The position numbers and the translations under genes are program-made. DNA of 64,000 nucleotides, taken from assembly GCA_024362935.1 (NCBI GenBank), contig JANCRA010000019.1:4646501-4710500 (forward strand), in the 5' to 3' direction. The stretch is from Setophaga petechia (lineage: Eukaryota; Chordata; Aves; Passeriformes; Parulidae). The notes below the pieces were generated by a model, which did no database searches, was not told the DNA's origin, and saw nothing but the letters and a program-made list of their open reading frames with translations. Position 1 is the stretch's first letter; each line of letters begins with the position of its first letter. Shown here piece after piece: positions 35,507-48,500 of the stretch.

Positions 35507-38500
35507 CATCCTGATGACTTGAATAATTAGAGAAAAGTGACAGAAAAAATAAGACATCATAGATTTAGGAGGAAAATGTGTACTGAATGACTTTGCAATA
35601 GGTGATTCAGTTAAGTTGCCTTTAAGATAACAGCTCTATAGGCAGTCACACTGATGTAAACAAGATTCAGATCTATAATCCCAAGTAGGACTGCTGTGTG
35701 GCACATGTCTTTTTTCCAGTATTTGTGTACCAGTTACAGGGTGTAAGTTTACAAGAACGCTTGTTAATAGCTTTTCTTTTAGAAACCAAATTATATGAAC
35801 AAGCAATAATCAGGTTGATTTCTTTGATCAAGCAGAATGAATAGATCCCAACTTTGAATACCCAGGTACCTCTTTCATTCCTACCTATGTATGCTGGTAT
35901 TTGAGGACAGAATAGAGGAGATGCACAAAACCAGTAATCCTAATGGAGACTGACCTTTTCCAAGGAGAAGAGCAACCTTAATCAGAGTTGATACTTCTAG
36001 TTTGTTTTAGATTTCTTCTGCCTACTTTGTTGTGGCTTAAAGATCTACTTGTTCCTAAGTGACAAATTCTATCAATATTCTGCTCTCTGCCAGATTAGTT
36101 ATGAGGGCTAGATCTGGCAAAGGATTCCACTCAAAGTAATCACATTATTGTTTTGTCCAAGTTGACCTTTGTCACGCTCTGTAAAGGCACTATAACATTG
36201 TAATGCTGAAGACTAAATGAAGCTAATTAATAAAATGATTGTTTATTCTACTGGGCATGACTGAAACACATCAAGGATTGTGGGAAATAACAAATATTTG
36301 GCTGGATGATAACATTTGTGACACCTGTCTATGCAACATTTTGATGTACTGTCATTAAACCTGCTAGATATTTGTCCATCACTAGATGAACTAACAGTAG
36401 CAAACATTAATGTAGACAACATCTTTTTATTATAGGCTAATGGTTGTCATGGTTATGCATAACTCCAAGGTGTATCAGGTGCTTGCTTCAGGGAGCTTAC
36501 AGTCTTGGTAGAGGCAATAAAGGCATGGCAGATGACAACAGAAAAGAGCACAATTCTGAAAACATGATTTCAAGGGTCTTTAAATTGACTTGTGCCTTAC
36601 TTTACTGCTGTTGTATAGTTTCATCTTTGTCTGTTTTCCAAGTATACAGAATGACCTTTTTTTATACTAAATTTTTTTTATTAATAAAGATTTAATCAAT
36701 ATTTTGTCTGACTTATTTTTGGCCTCCAAAAGCAAAATGGTGTTCCATGTTGCCTGTGGTGGAGATGGTGTGTGGGCTTGGGTTTTCTGTTTTGAATGTG
36801 TATTTATTTTCCTTTTTTAAAACAAAGTATTTGAAAAATTTAAAACCCCCTCAAAAGTCTATGTTCTGTGTCCATCACATTTTTTCTTTAGTCACTTCAA
36901 GGTCTGATGTGACTTGGAAAAGGAGTGCAAATTAAGAAAAAACCCCTACACCTTTTTCTCTATAACCATGTTGTAAAGGAAGAAAGACAACACAAGAATA
37001 AGTTACAAGAAGGTGGCTGAGACTCTCTTTGAAGATCTCTCTTGAAATCACAGAAGAAAGAGATTCTGTAGCCTTATTATTATTACATGTGTGAAATACC
37101 AGATTCAGGAAACAGTGTGGAGAAGTGACAAGTTTCCATATTACTCATTGAGCTTAAACTGCTTCCGTCCTCACAGAGCCAAAACTTGGAATGAAGAACA
37201 GGCTTAAAGAAATGATAAGCTGTTAAAACCCACAAAAACTCCCCTGAACCAAAATACAGCTATTTTTCAGGGAGTGGTGAGGGGAGGAAGCCTGTATGTT
37301 GTTTGCTTTCATCTGCTTAGGCCCGATGAACAACTTGTTTTTGTAATGACAACAGTGTGATAGAAATCTCTGCTCTAGAGAGGTGTCCTCATGCCATCCA
37401 CATCCTCTTCTACTGTGATCAGCTCAGCATTTGGGCAGCACCCCTGCCAACTCAGAGTGATTTGTGCCAGTTCTTCAAAGTCTGCAATGGGCCAGCTCCA
37501 TTAATTAAGATCTAATGTTGCTATAACAAACTCCTGAGAGGATATGAATAAACAGGACATGAAAGTGCTAGCAAACAAAGGGCTGCAGTCTTTTATGTCT
37601 CAGTAATAGGGAAATGTTAGTTTTCTTTATTTAAATGCCAACTCAATGCACCTTTGAGAGGAGGAAAAAGCCAAAATTTAATTGATTTAAAGAGAAGCTG
37701 AGATAAATAGGAAGGGGGACCTATATTGTATCATTTAAATGTCACTTAGAGTAAGGAAAACAGGAAAATAGTGTGATTTCATGTGCCAGTCTGGACAAGA
37801 CCGGTACAAATGTCTCTTTAATGATTAATTGTAATAGAAAATAAACACTTTTTTGCTTTTTGCTGTTCTAAGGTCCATAAGTAGAGATCTATTTTAAGTT
37901 AATCTGTACAATGTTATCCATCTGGAAAAAAAAGTGAGTATTAGACACAAGAATTGTGCCAGCATGTAAATACTAAGTTAGATCCAACTATCATAACCAA
38001 ATTAGGAGTGGAGAGCTGGCCTTGAGAAAGATTTTTTTTTCTTTACCTTAACCACATGTATAGCAATGATACTTAATAATAGATTTCCATTTCTTTCCTA
38101 AAAGGAAATTTAAGTCATAGTGTCCTGGTCCTAGTAGTATCCTATTTAAAAGTTAAAACAGAAGAAAATTCTTGTACCATTTGTTTTGGTTCAAGAAGGA
38201 TGACATTTGCTGCTCTGCACATTTAGAGAGAGAAATTAATAATAATGATTTTTCCCCCATTGTTGTTATTTGAAAGAAATACTGTAAAATTACATTTCTT
38301 TTCTAGAGTTTTCTTGCCTGTATGTGCGGTAAGCAATACTGTATATTGTGGATGGGCAATAGTAAGGATTAACTATAAAGACTGTAGCTATTGCAGTGAA
38401 ATGGAATTTTTTTTTAATAAACCTGCTTTTTCTGCAGAAGCAAGAGTGATAAATGGACCAAGGTACATACAACAGATTTGCAATATAAGAATGAAGAGAA

Positions 38501-41500
38501 AATCTTAACAGCAAATAAAACTAATTTTGAGCTCTTAGAAGTAATATCCTTGTAATTTTTTGGTTAGGGTTACTTCTCTTTGTGGTATTATAACATCCTG
38601 ATACTTGAAAATAATTGCAAATGCCTCTTCATTTTTTTTTCATGATCTTAAATAATTCTTCATTATTTCTTCTTGAAAGAAGGTTCTCTGTTATTGTCAC
38701 TTCTCAACTCTTCTATGAAGGAAAACCCAAGCAGGGTTTACTCAGACATTTCTACCAGGATTAATATTGTTTGCAAAACATTTCTCGGGTTATTGCACAT
38801 ACAGCTGCTGACTGAAAATTTTGACCATGACCATGTTCATTGCCCTGGCTGACTCTTCATTGATGGAGGGATTCTGTCAGGTTTCTTTTGTCATGCACTC
38901 TGTCATATGCAATTTTAAGCTGTTCTGGCAGTAGCAGATGAGAAATATACTTTTTTGTAATCACTAGAAGATAGGTTTTTGTAATAGAAAGAAACTGTCA
39001 CTACTAAGGAAGAGAATCAGATCAGTGTTTTGGGAGGGAGTTGAGGAAAACATTTTTTTTTCCTTTTTTTTCCCACTTCCATCCCTCTCAGATACTGTGG
39101 GGAAAGAAATTGCTGTTTCCCAGGTCTGTGAAAAAATATAAGATTCAGGTCCCACTTACAGTACTTGATGGTATGTTCAGAGACACTCTATTGACTTTTT
39201 CTCAAAAATAAAATTATAAAAGTGCTTTTAGTCAAAATGACAGAACATGATGTGGACAGAGATATAATGTTAGAGCAGCTCATAAAAGGAATAAAAAAGG
39301 GCCTGTACACTCAAAAAGTTGCTTTTCTTAGCTATGTCAACTACTGTGTCTCCTTCAAACTCAACCGTCTTTAGCATCAACAAAATAAATTTTCATTTGT
39401 ACCTGTAATACAGAAGACATAATCTCATTTCACTTTTTTAGTTGAGGTAACACCACTGGGTGCAAGATAAAACTCTTTTGTCAGTTTATAGAGGAGAACC
39501 AAGGTACAGATTGATGTCAGGTACCCTGTGGGGATCATCTCCAGGACAGACTGAAGCCTGGATGTCCAGGAGAAATTCAGCAGGACTGGAAGTAGCTCTT
39601 CACAAAGATATTCTGATTTTTTGTCCCCTTCCTTTTGTTTTGTTTTGTTTTCTGTTGCGCTTTTTGCATATAGTGAAAGATCACTTCATCCTGACTTTGA
39701 AGTAGTCAGGAATGGAGAGTCTGTAAAACAGCCTAAAAGTAAAATGGAGTAAAATAAATTTTTTTTTGTGGTTGATCACCTTCATCTTTACTGATCTTTC
39801 CCACTGGTACCAACTTGAGTTTCTCTGTGAACAGAAGGTCAGGTGCTAGTCAGAAATGCACAACCTAAATAATAAGTAAAGATTTAAAGTGCTGATTCCA
39901 GCTTCTCTTCAAGGATCTCTCTGAAGAGGTTGCATAATTTTTTTTAATATCCAGCTACACCAACTTCAAGAAGCATTTCAGCCCTGTAGAAGTGGATCAA
40001 TAGGTGGAAGCAGCTGGAGATGTGCTTTTTGCTTCTGTGAGTCAAAGCTAAAAGCCAGGTTCTCAGAGTATGTTTTGGACTCTAGTTTACAGACCATTGC
40101 TAAGTGAGCCAAATGAGAAGGAAAAAGTGCAGTATTTCCTGGCGTTGGTGCAGCATTGGCATGGCATCAAAATGTTAGCCAGTTTGAAATCTTGGATCCT
40201 CAACTGCCACTCAATTCTCTTTGAAATGAAATTTAATGAGTAAATTCCTTAACATCTCAGAAAAGAATATGTTTAAAGAGTTCTACTTATCACAACTAAA
40301 TACTTGTCCAACTAAAACGCCACATTTAAAAAAATTTAATTTTAGAATTGCTTTTAATCCTTTCTTTGATAAAATGTACATTTTTTTTTTGTTTTAATTC
40401 CATTATTACATATTATTACAATACATAGAGACTAGCTTCTTCATCTTGAAAAAAAGCCATCTTACACTTTGAATAGAATTTTAGAACCTACGGAAAAGTT
40501 TTTCACTAAACCTAATTTGGATATAAAATATCTTTCTAAGAATCTATAAATAAAGTCATGTTTCACTGTTTCATAATAGTCCAGAAGTGAAAGGATGATA
40601 TTAGGGGTAAAATACACAATGAAATAAGTATCTTTAAATAGGTATTTTCCCAACATATTTTAAGCAGGTTAATTAAATGCTGCCATGACTCCAGCTCTGA
40701 CTCACCATATACTTAAGTTCAGATAAAATCTGGAACCACCATAGCATCACACTGAGGGGATGTGTTAGGTGGCTGCACAATATCTCCATGGCAGTAACAA
40801 AATGAGTGGAGTATTGCATGTAAGAGGCAAGGTAACTGTATGTTTTATGTATAAATACCTTCACATTCTGTTACAATGAAATGCCTGCCTGCAAAATACA
40901 AAATCAATTTGTGAAAAAAGCAAAGCAAACCAAAACAAGACACTGCAACAAAAATTTCCTCCTCCTTCACATTATGTGCTTTCCAGAGGCGTATTTTTCT
41001 TTATGAAGTATTACTTCCTTTATATTTCTTTCTAACGTGGCTGCAAAAGACTGACAAACAGAAATACATTTTGCAAATAAATTGTTACTTCCACTGCTAG
41101 TACTACTTGGTGTTGTAATTATTGTCCTAAATTAATTTTTTGCTATTACTCTTTAATGTATCTAGTGGGGAAGATGTTTTTCTGTGTGTCTGTCACCATA
41201 CTGTGAATTTAACTCCTTTTTTGTCTGGACGGGGCACCTTTATAATATAAATACTTTTTAAACACCTACTCACCACTAAAATAGAGCTCCAGTAACTAAA
41301 ACAGTCAGCTCAGACCTTCTGAGATAAATGTGCTTAGGCTGTAACTCTCTCATGTAAGGATTGACTTTTATTCTGCATTTTTACAACATAACGTTGGCTA
41401 TTAATCTTGAAAGGCATCAACTGCTTGGCATTATAAAATTATATAAGGCCTTTATGACTAATTCTGAAAATGGATGTCCCTTCACTTCCCTTTGGACATT

Positions 41501-42881
41501 AAAGCATCTGCAGCATTTAAAAATACAAAGAAAGCAAAAGTGCCTTTTGTAATAAATAAATGTAAACTCATTGTTGATGGATTTGAAGTAAAAAAAGACC
41601 AAAACAACAAAAAGGATCACAAGGTGAATGGCTGCAATAGTCATTCACACCTACCTAAAACCCTAATTATATGTAGGGATCATTATGACTCAAAGACTCA
41701 CAGAGTTTTGTGCTCATTTACTCTTCCTTCCTCTATCCTTGGTTTTCTCTGTACTAATTAAAAACCAAACAAATAAACAAACAATACAAGAACAAACTTC
41801 ATTTTAGCGCCCACATAGAAAGAGGAAAATGAGAGAGAAAGGTCAGTCAGCAGTCAGCAGTCCCTTTAAGCCTAGAATGGATCAGCCTATCTTTAGGACA
41901 TATTTCCTGCCTCTGGTTAAAGAAAAAAAAGTCAACACCCCCCTGCCCACCTGCCCTCCCCCTCCCCCAGCAATGCAAAAGTATTTTGCTGTGTCCAAGA
42001 AATAATCCAGGCTGTATTAGAAGCTCAGAAAGAGCAGACCCTTGTATCATTTATACTGAGCTAAGGAAGGAAAATGGATTGAAAGAAACCACAATGTGGC
42101 TGTAAAACAGAGGGCAGGACTGCAGCACAATCTTTTACCTCAATAAAACCTTGACTTTTAGGCTGAAAAATAGCATCCCTGGAATGTGTTGACAGGATAT
42201 GTTCCTGCAGTGGCTAACGGGAGTTTTGTTCAAGACCTCTTTTAAGGGCTAATCTTCTCAGAAATTGCTTCCCTTGTTGCAATGTTGTCCTGTCCCTCCC
42301 TCACCCCTGCCCCCTCAGTTTTATGCACATGTTACATTGAAGTGGATGAAGCCTTTATGGGGTACATGGTGATGGGCTGTAGCCAAGCAAAAGCTCCTTG
42401 AGATATGCCCCATGTGTGCATTTAATTCAAAATGTTGTGAATTTCAGGGAAAACATAATTTTAAAAAAATACACAGTATTTCAGTGAAAGAACAGAAAAT
42501 ATATGTCAAAACATTTTGACTGCTCATGACAATGACTTCTATAAGATGTAGAGTGAGGAATAACCTGAATTTAACATTTACCTGCAAATCAGAGAGAGCA
42601 AAAATTTTACTAAAATTACATTAAATGCTGCAGTAAATTGTATATGGGGGCTAAATTCTCTCTTCCTTCCACTAAAGAGCACTAACAGTGATGTCTGTAA
42701 ATAGACCAGAGCTATCAAATAGGCAGGCTGAAAGTAGGAAAGGAGGATGAATAAACTGGCTGCAGCAAATTATCAAAAAGAAAATCTGAAGATTTATCTG
42801 GGGTCCTGACAGAGCATGACAAATATCTTGGCACAGAACCAGTGGAGGTTGTTCATCATTTTACAGTAAAACAGTCAGGAG

Positions 42882-42907
42882 TATTTATTTATTTATTTAT
42901 TTATTTA
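42882..42907. repeat. (TTTA)n tetranucleotide microsatellite
   Basis: About six TATT/TTTA units run without interruption. Confidence 0.9.
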
Positions 42908-44481
42908 GTCTGATGAGCATTTTAGCTGTAGGGACTGGAACCTGTAATGGGCTGAAAATTCTTGGGCAAATGAATGCTGAGAGATTGATGTTGTTAGCGT
43001 TTCTCTCCTGAGAATTTATATCTGAAACACAACTATATATAATATCATTATTTTGAAATGCTTTAGTTAGTAATAATCAAATTTATTAACTGAAGTTGAT
43101 TTTTATTTATATAATTTACAATCTGAAGAATGACTATACAGTGTATGGAAAAATGTAGGTAAGAACATATTTTTAGTAAGGTTTCAGCTATTTTAGTATC
43201 CATTTAGTTGATGAGAGGGGTGCACTTTCAGTGTGAAGAGATAAAAGACAATTTTATGGTGTCTTTTCAGGATTGAAAAGGCTGTACAGCTGAAAATAAA
43301 TTTCAGTTAATAAACCTCACTCCCATTTCCCTGATGTGGAGGAGTGACCTAGAAAGAACACTGCTTATGTTTGTCTGCTGAAAGAGTGTTCTACAAATAC
43401 AGGATAAGGAGTTTGTCTTAGTAATAGATCCTTATTTCCAAGAAATCCAAGTGCCTCTAGTCTTACATAAGTCACCCAGGACACTACAGCTGAAGTTACT
43501 GTGCTGTGACTTGCTTAACACTGTTCTATAATTAGTTAGAAAGTCAATTCAACATTTATTTCAAGTGTATGAGGGAGAAGCAACTTCATGAATAGGTAAT
43601 AGAGAAGGCATACATTGTCTGAATGCATTAGTTTAAAAAAGTGTTCTTAAATTACTGTTTTATTGAAAGTCTGCATTTGAAGATCCTAGATTATTCCATT
43701 TGCAAGTCAACACATTATGTGCATTACACCTGTATTAAATTATTATGCCTTGGCTAAATAAAGGCCCTCATCCCTGGTGCTTGACTTTTATGAGCCTCCT
43801 ACATTAATGTGTGTGAAGGCGCATGGGAGTGAAGGAGAGAGAGAATTCTTTGTACTTTCAGTGTTTATTGAACCACAGTTTTTGGGTCATCTCAAAGAGC
43901 AGGCACAATTTGAGCAGTAAAAACATAAGCAAAATCTCTCTTATGAGAATTTTCTTTTCAGTCTTGCCAAGATTTCCTTTATTATTGTCTAATTATTCCT
44001 GCTTTCTTACAAAACATGGAATGAGGACACAAAGAGTTCTCAATTTGTGGGGCAATGAGGGACTGTTTCATGAAATGTACATTTAAAAAGTCAACAGAAT
44101 GACAGACTTACAGTCAGTATTTAAAGATATGGAAAGTCAGAAATGTTTGGGAAGGGAGAAACAGGAACAGAGAAGGTGGTATAAAAACACTCTGCCTTCA
44201 GGTTTCTTCTTTTCACAGTTCTCTGCAAACTCAAGTGACTGTTATCAATTGATTGTTTCCCACATTATATCTATTATACTCTTGCCAGTTAAGACTGTCT
44301 GGGCAGGAGTGGGAATAACAGTGAGTAACATCAGTGATTTCTAACATATGGGGTCTAAAAGTTGGATTTTAAACCTAATACCAGAAGGTAAAAGCTTTTT
44401 TCTTTCAATATCAGCTAAAATGTTGTTGAAAAACCTAGATATTTATCTGTATTTGTCTATCTATTTATTCATAGATAAATA

Positions 44482-44509
44482 TAAAATATAGCATCATTGC
44501 TATATTTTA
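44482..44509. repeat. Perfect 12-bp inverted repeat with 4-nt loop
   Basis: The left arm TAAAATATAGCA and right arm TGCTATATTTTA flank the loop TCAT. It ends 57 bp before the solo LTR. Confidence 0.95.
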
Positions 44510-44561
44510 CTAAATGCAAACTCCAGTTTTTCTGGAAATGATTTAGAGGTTTTATACTCAG

Positions 44562-44566
44562 ATACA
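44562..44566. repeat. Target-site duplication, left copy (ATACA)
   Basis: The five bases immediately before the LTR's TG terminus are identical to the five after its CA terminus. Confidence 0.75.
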
Positions 44567-45158
44567 TGTCATGGTTTAACACCAGCCAGCAACCAGGCCC
44601 CATGCAGCTGCTTGCTAACTCTCCCAACCAGAAGTATTGGGCAGAGAATGGGAAGAGTAAAAGGTAGAAGACTCATGGATTGAGATAAAGGCAGTTTAAT
44701 AGGTAAAGCTAAGACCATGCACAAGCAAAGTGATACAAGGAATTAACTCACTGCTTCCCATGGGCAGGCAGGTGTTCAGCCATCTCCAGGAGAGCAGGAC
44801 CCCATCTCATGTAATGGTGACTTGAGAAGACAAAAGCCTTCACCCCAAACATCCACCCCTTCCTTGTTGTTCCCTTCACATTATGTACTGATCATGATGC
44901 CATGTGGTCTGGAATATCCCTTTGCTAGGTTTGGGTCACTTGCCCTCTCTGTCTCATCCCCACTTCCCATGCACACTCACTTTCCTCACCAGCCTCCAGT
45001 ATGAGAAGCAGAAAAGGCCTTGCCTCTGTGCAAGACCTGCTCAACAATGACAAACACATCTCTGTTGTATCAACCCTGTGTTCAGCACAAATCCAAAACA
45101 AAGCCCCATACCAGCCACTGTGAAGAAAGTTAACTCTACCTCAGCCAAAACCAACACA
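44567..45158. mobile_element. Solo LTR of an endogenous retrovirus, with 5-bp target-site duplication
   Basis: A 592-bp element begins TGTCATGGTTTAAC and ends CCAACACA, giving the TG...CA termini of a retroviral LTR. It is flanked on both sides by ATACA (44562-44566 and 45159-45163), a 5-bp target-site duplication. No gag, pol or env frames lie beside it, so the internal region has been lost, presumably by LTR-LTR recombination. The sequence resembles an abundant avian ERV LTR that I recognise by its opening and by an internal CATGTGGTCTGGAATATCCC-type stretch near 44901. The 5-bp duplication fits ERVL-type or some ERV1-type insertions rather than 6-bp ERVK ones. Transcriptional orientation is not certain. 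Confidence 0.85.
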
Positions 45159-45163
45159 ATACA
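45159..45163. repeat. Target-site duplication, right copy (ATACA)
   Basis: The five bases immediately after the LTR's terminal CA are identical to the left copy, which supports an intact insertion boundary on both sides. Confidence 0.75.
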
Positions 45164-45380
45164 CTACTCCTTAAAGAGTATAGATTGTATTTATTGAACT
45201 ACAGCATCCCCCTCTAAAATTATCAGTACAGTGTTCAGCATTTCCATAGAAATTATTAGCATATACTACCTTTTTTGGCTGTGTAATTGTCAAACTGCAT
45301 TAACATTTTTTCTTTCATATAAAATGGGTGATTCATAGAGCAATCTATTTAATTTTGTAGTTCCCCTTCTTCAGTCTCAT

Positions 45381-45590
45381 ATCACAGAATCCCAGAATGA
45401 GCTGAGTTGGAGGGTACCCAGAAGGATCATTGACTCCAACTCCCAGTCCCACACAGCACCCTCCCCAGGAGCTGCACCATGTTCCTGTCGATATTGTCCA
45501 AATGCTTCTTGAACTTTGCCAGGCTGGTGCTGGATATCAAACCACCAAAGTACCATTAATGATGCCTTTGTCAGGGCCTGTACCAGAAAA
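45381..45590 (-). mobile_element. CR1 LINE 3' end fragment
   Basis: It starts ATCACAGAATCCCAGAATGAG, the reverse complement of the CR1 terminal octamer region. CTGAGTTGGAGGGTACCC, AGGATCATTGACTCCAAC and CAAATGCTTCTTGAACTTTG follow, all CR1 landmarks. Similarity fades after about 45540, with a possible continuation to GGGCCTGTACCAG. It lies about 220 bp after the solo LTR and is an independent insertion. Confidence 0.82.
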
Positions 45591-48500
45591 GTTTATCATC
45601 AAGGACACTGTGTATTGGTGTTTTCATTTCTGCAGGGAAAATTGGTTTTGCACATACTATATTCTTATAAAGCAGCCTTCTTTTTCTCAGCAGATTGCTA
45701 CATTTTTGAAAAAAAAAGCACTTTCATGCACGTTTTCATGTATACACATAAACTTATGTCTAGAAGTTTTCATACATTGTATATTTTAAAATTCTTCTTA
45801 TTTTTTGAAATACAACAGTAATATTAGACCCAGTAATTTTATATTCATTATAATGCTCATGCAATCATTAAAATATTATTTAATTGGAGCTGAGCTTCAG
45901 ACTGAAACAAAATTTTACGCTGTACAATTTCCCATGCGGTTTATCTTATATGCACCATCGTTAATGACAACTTTTACAACAACTTCTACCAAGCCAGCTG
46001 AAAATATACAAAATTTATCTTTTCTTTTACTGATAAGGTGGTATAAAAATAATTGTGTAGGTGAAGTTTCCTAACCTGCATTGTGGTCCTCACATACCCA
46101 CTGGATTCAGAATCATGAATCCAAACTCAGTTGAGGCTGCTCTTTTACTAGAGGCATATTGCTTTGGGTTTTTAATGATTGATTAAGCAGGCCCATGCAT
46201 ATGTCATCCTCCTTTTATATCTATCAAATCCCTTGTGGCTGAGGGATCCATCAACAAATTAAATGACCTCTCACTAAAATTAATCAGTGAGTCCAGAGGT
46301 GTTCCCAGTATTATGCATGACTGCTAAGACATGCACCAAACATTGTAGTAAAATCTGCACTGCTATCTCCAGAAGCAGCAATGATTTTAAGTCGTAAAAT
46401 CATAATTTGGAAAACTGCTATCTATGTCAGAGTAATTAACATCAGCTCTGTTGGGCCAAGATGATTTCTAGTTCTGTTTCCTGATGGTAATAGCCTGTGT
46501 CTAAAGCCTCTCTACTTTCCTCAAGATTTAATCTTATTTCCATTAAACACTGTGATTATGATCACAGTAATAACCATAATAGTGACCTCACTTCTAGGCC
46601 CCCTGAAGAGGCTGTCCCTATAGCAAAATATATTTTAGGAAAGACAAATCATCTTGGTGCAATTATGCATTTAAAGCAGGTTTTTTCATTTTTGTTGTTA
46701 AAGATATGTTTATTCTTGAGCATATATTTCCCCTTACATTTACCAGGGACAGGTGTACCCTTCCTTCTTGTCCAGTTCTCATATTTAGGACGATTCAGCA
46801 AAAATAAAAATCAATCAAGTTGCGAAGGTGGTGAATTTGTCTGGAAGGCTTTTATAATGGGAGTTGTTTTTATTGGTGGGTCTAGAAGTCAAGGGTTTCT
46901 TCTGCTGGGTTTAAATGGTGTTCCATACAGGAAAAAGAATCAACAGGTAAAATGAATATGTAGAATAGCAGTCCCTGGGATTCACTATTTGACATAGCAT
47001 ACTCATGTGCATTTATTGTTAGTGACATAATACTCAATAATTACTCTTATCTTTTTTGTATATATAGACCTTCTCCTTTTCCTTTGGGAATTAATGCAGT
47101 GTGGAAGTGGTAATTTTGTCTATTGAGCCCTCATAATTCCATACATGGATTTCTGAGTATGTGTGCTAACAAAAGCTGCAGGCATGACCAGTTTTTATGA
47201 AAATACATCACTGAGGAGCCAACATGCCAATTTTAAATTCTGCAGGTGTTATAAATGGAAGTGAGAACATCAACCAATTTAAATAACTTCCCATTGCCAA
47301 GCTATTTCTCACCCTAAGAGGATTCTGAAGCACATTTTGTCCTAGAAAAAAGGATGTTGTTTGCTATTTTTCTATGCAGCTGAATTACAAATTACTTCTT
47401 CAGCATAGACCAGTGAGAAAAGTAGATATGTGGGATACTGATACCCAGACACGATTTTAGTAAATAAGCAGACAAGAAGTGTTCTGTCAACCGCTGATTA
47501 TGGCCACTCTCACTCATTCACATTTTCTACTATACACTAGGTACCAGAAATGTGCTCAGAGCTATGCACAATACAGTTGCTGCCTGCCCCTTAAGGCCAG
47601 GAATCAGAGAGCATAGATAGTAAGGAGGAAGTACATTTGTGGTATGCCTAGAGGAAAAAAAATAATTGGAATTATTTTGTTTTAATTGCTTATTTCTGTA
47701 TGTTTTCAGTGGAAAATGCCACATAGCTTTTTAAAGACAAGAAATGTTTTATAACCTTTGCAGAAGGTTGTCACTTCTAGTAATGTCATGCCCTCATTTG
47801 TCTTGATGAGCTGGACAATGTGATTTTCAGACAGCCATCTAAATTTTCCTGGATGAGATGATAGCTGTCCAATATATTTAAATTCCACTCAATATATGGT
47901 TTACAAATAATGTATCAATGATAATATAAATCAATTATATTTCTAATTGCCCTTTAACAGATGAAAATATGCACACAAATGTCTATCTAAGTCCATATTT
48001 CCTAATTATTTATGGACTCATTCTTTTAAATGAGTGTGATTTGCATGTCAAACTTCTGAATTCCAGCCTGAAAGAGCAGTGAACCCAACCATGGTCCACG
48101 GCATAGGAATCATGGTTAAATAAACAATGTACCTGATGTCCATGGTTCTGGTTTGAGGCAATATTTCACTATATTTCTGGAACTCCTGTGGGTTTTTTTC
48201 CTGGGATATTTATGCCATTTTATATCAGAATTTATCGCAGTTAATTTTTGCATCTACCACTTTCTTAAACTTTTTGAAGACATGGGAGTTAAATCTGCTC
48301 TCACTGAAATCTCAACCAAGAGTTCATGAACAGGTTTAGGTGAGAAATAATTCTGAGTTTTCCTCAGAGTTTAGGTGAGAACTCTTTATGCAAATCAAAT
48401 GACTTTTGAGACAGCAAAGTCTTCGGCTTTGATGAGAGATAATTTTACCCCAGACTTTTTCAGCATACTAACCACACATAGTTCCATAAAATTAACATGC

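Larger units (their letters stand above)
35507..44561. other. Intergenic downstream of PPDPFL, no gene recognised
   Basis: No supported exon. The start may be alternative 3' UTR of PPDPFL (further AATAAA at about 36229 and 36683). A (TTTA)n run is at 42882. Confidence 0.65.

Noticed and set aside
46497..46955. 152-codon plus-strand open frame, the longest in the desert
   Set aside because: No domain, no signal of splice structure, and about one frame of this length is expected by chance in 64 kb of AT-rich DNA read in six frames.
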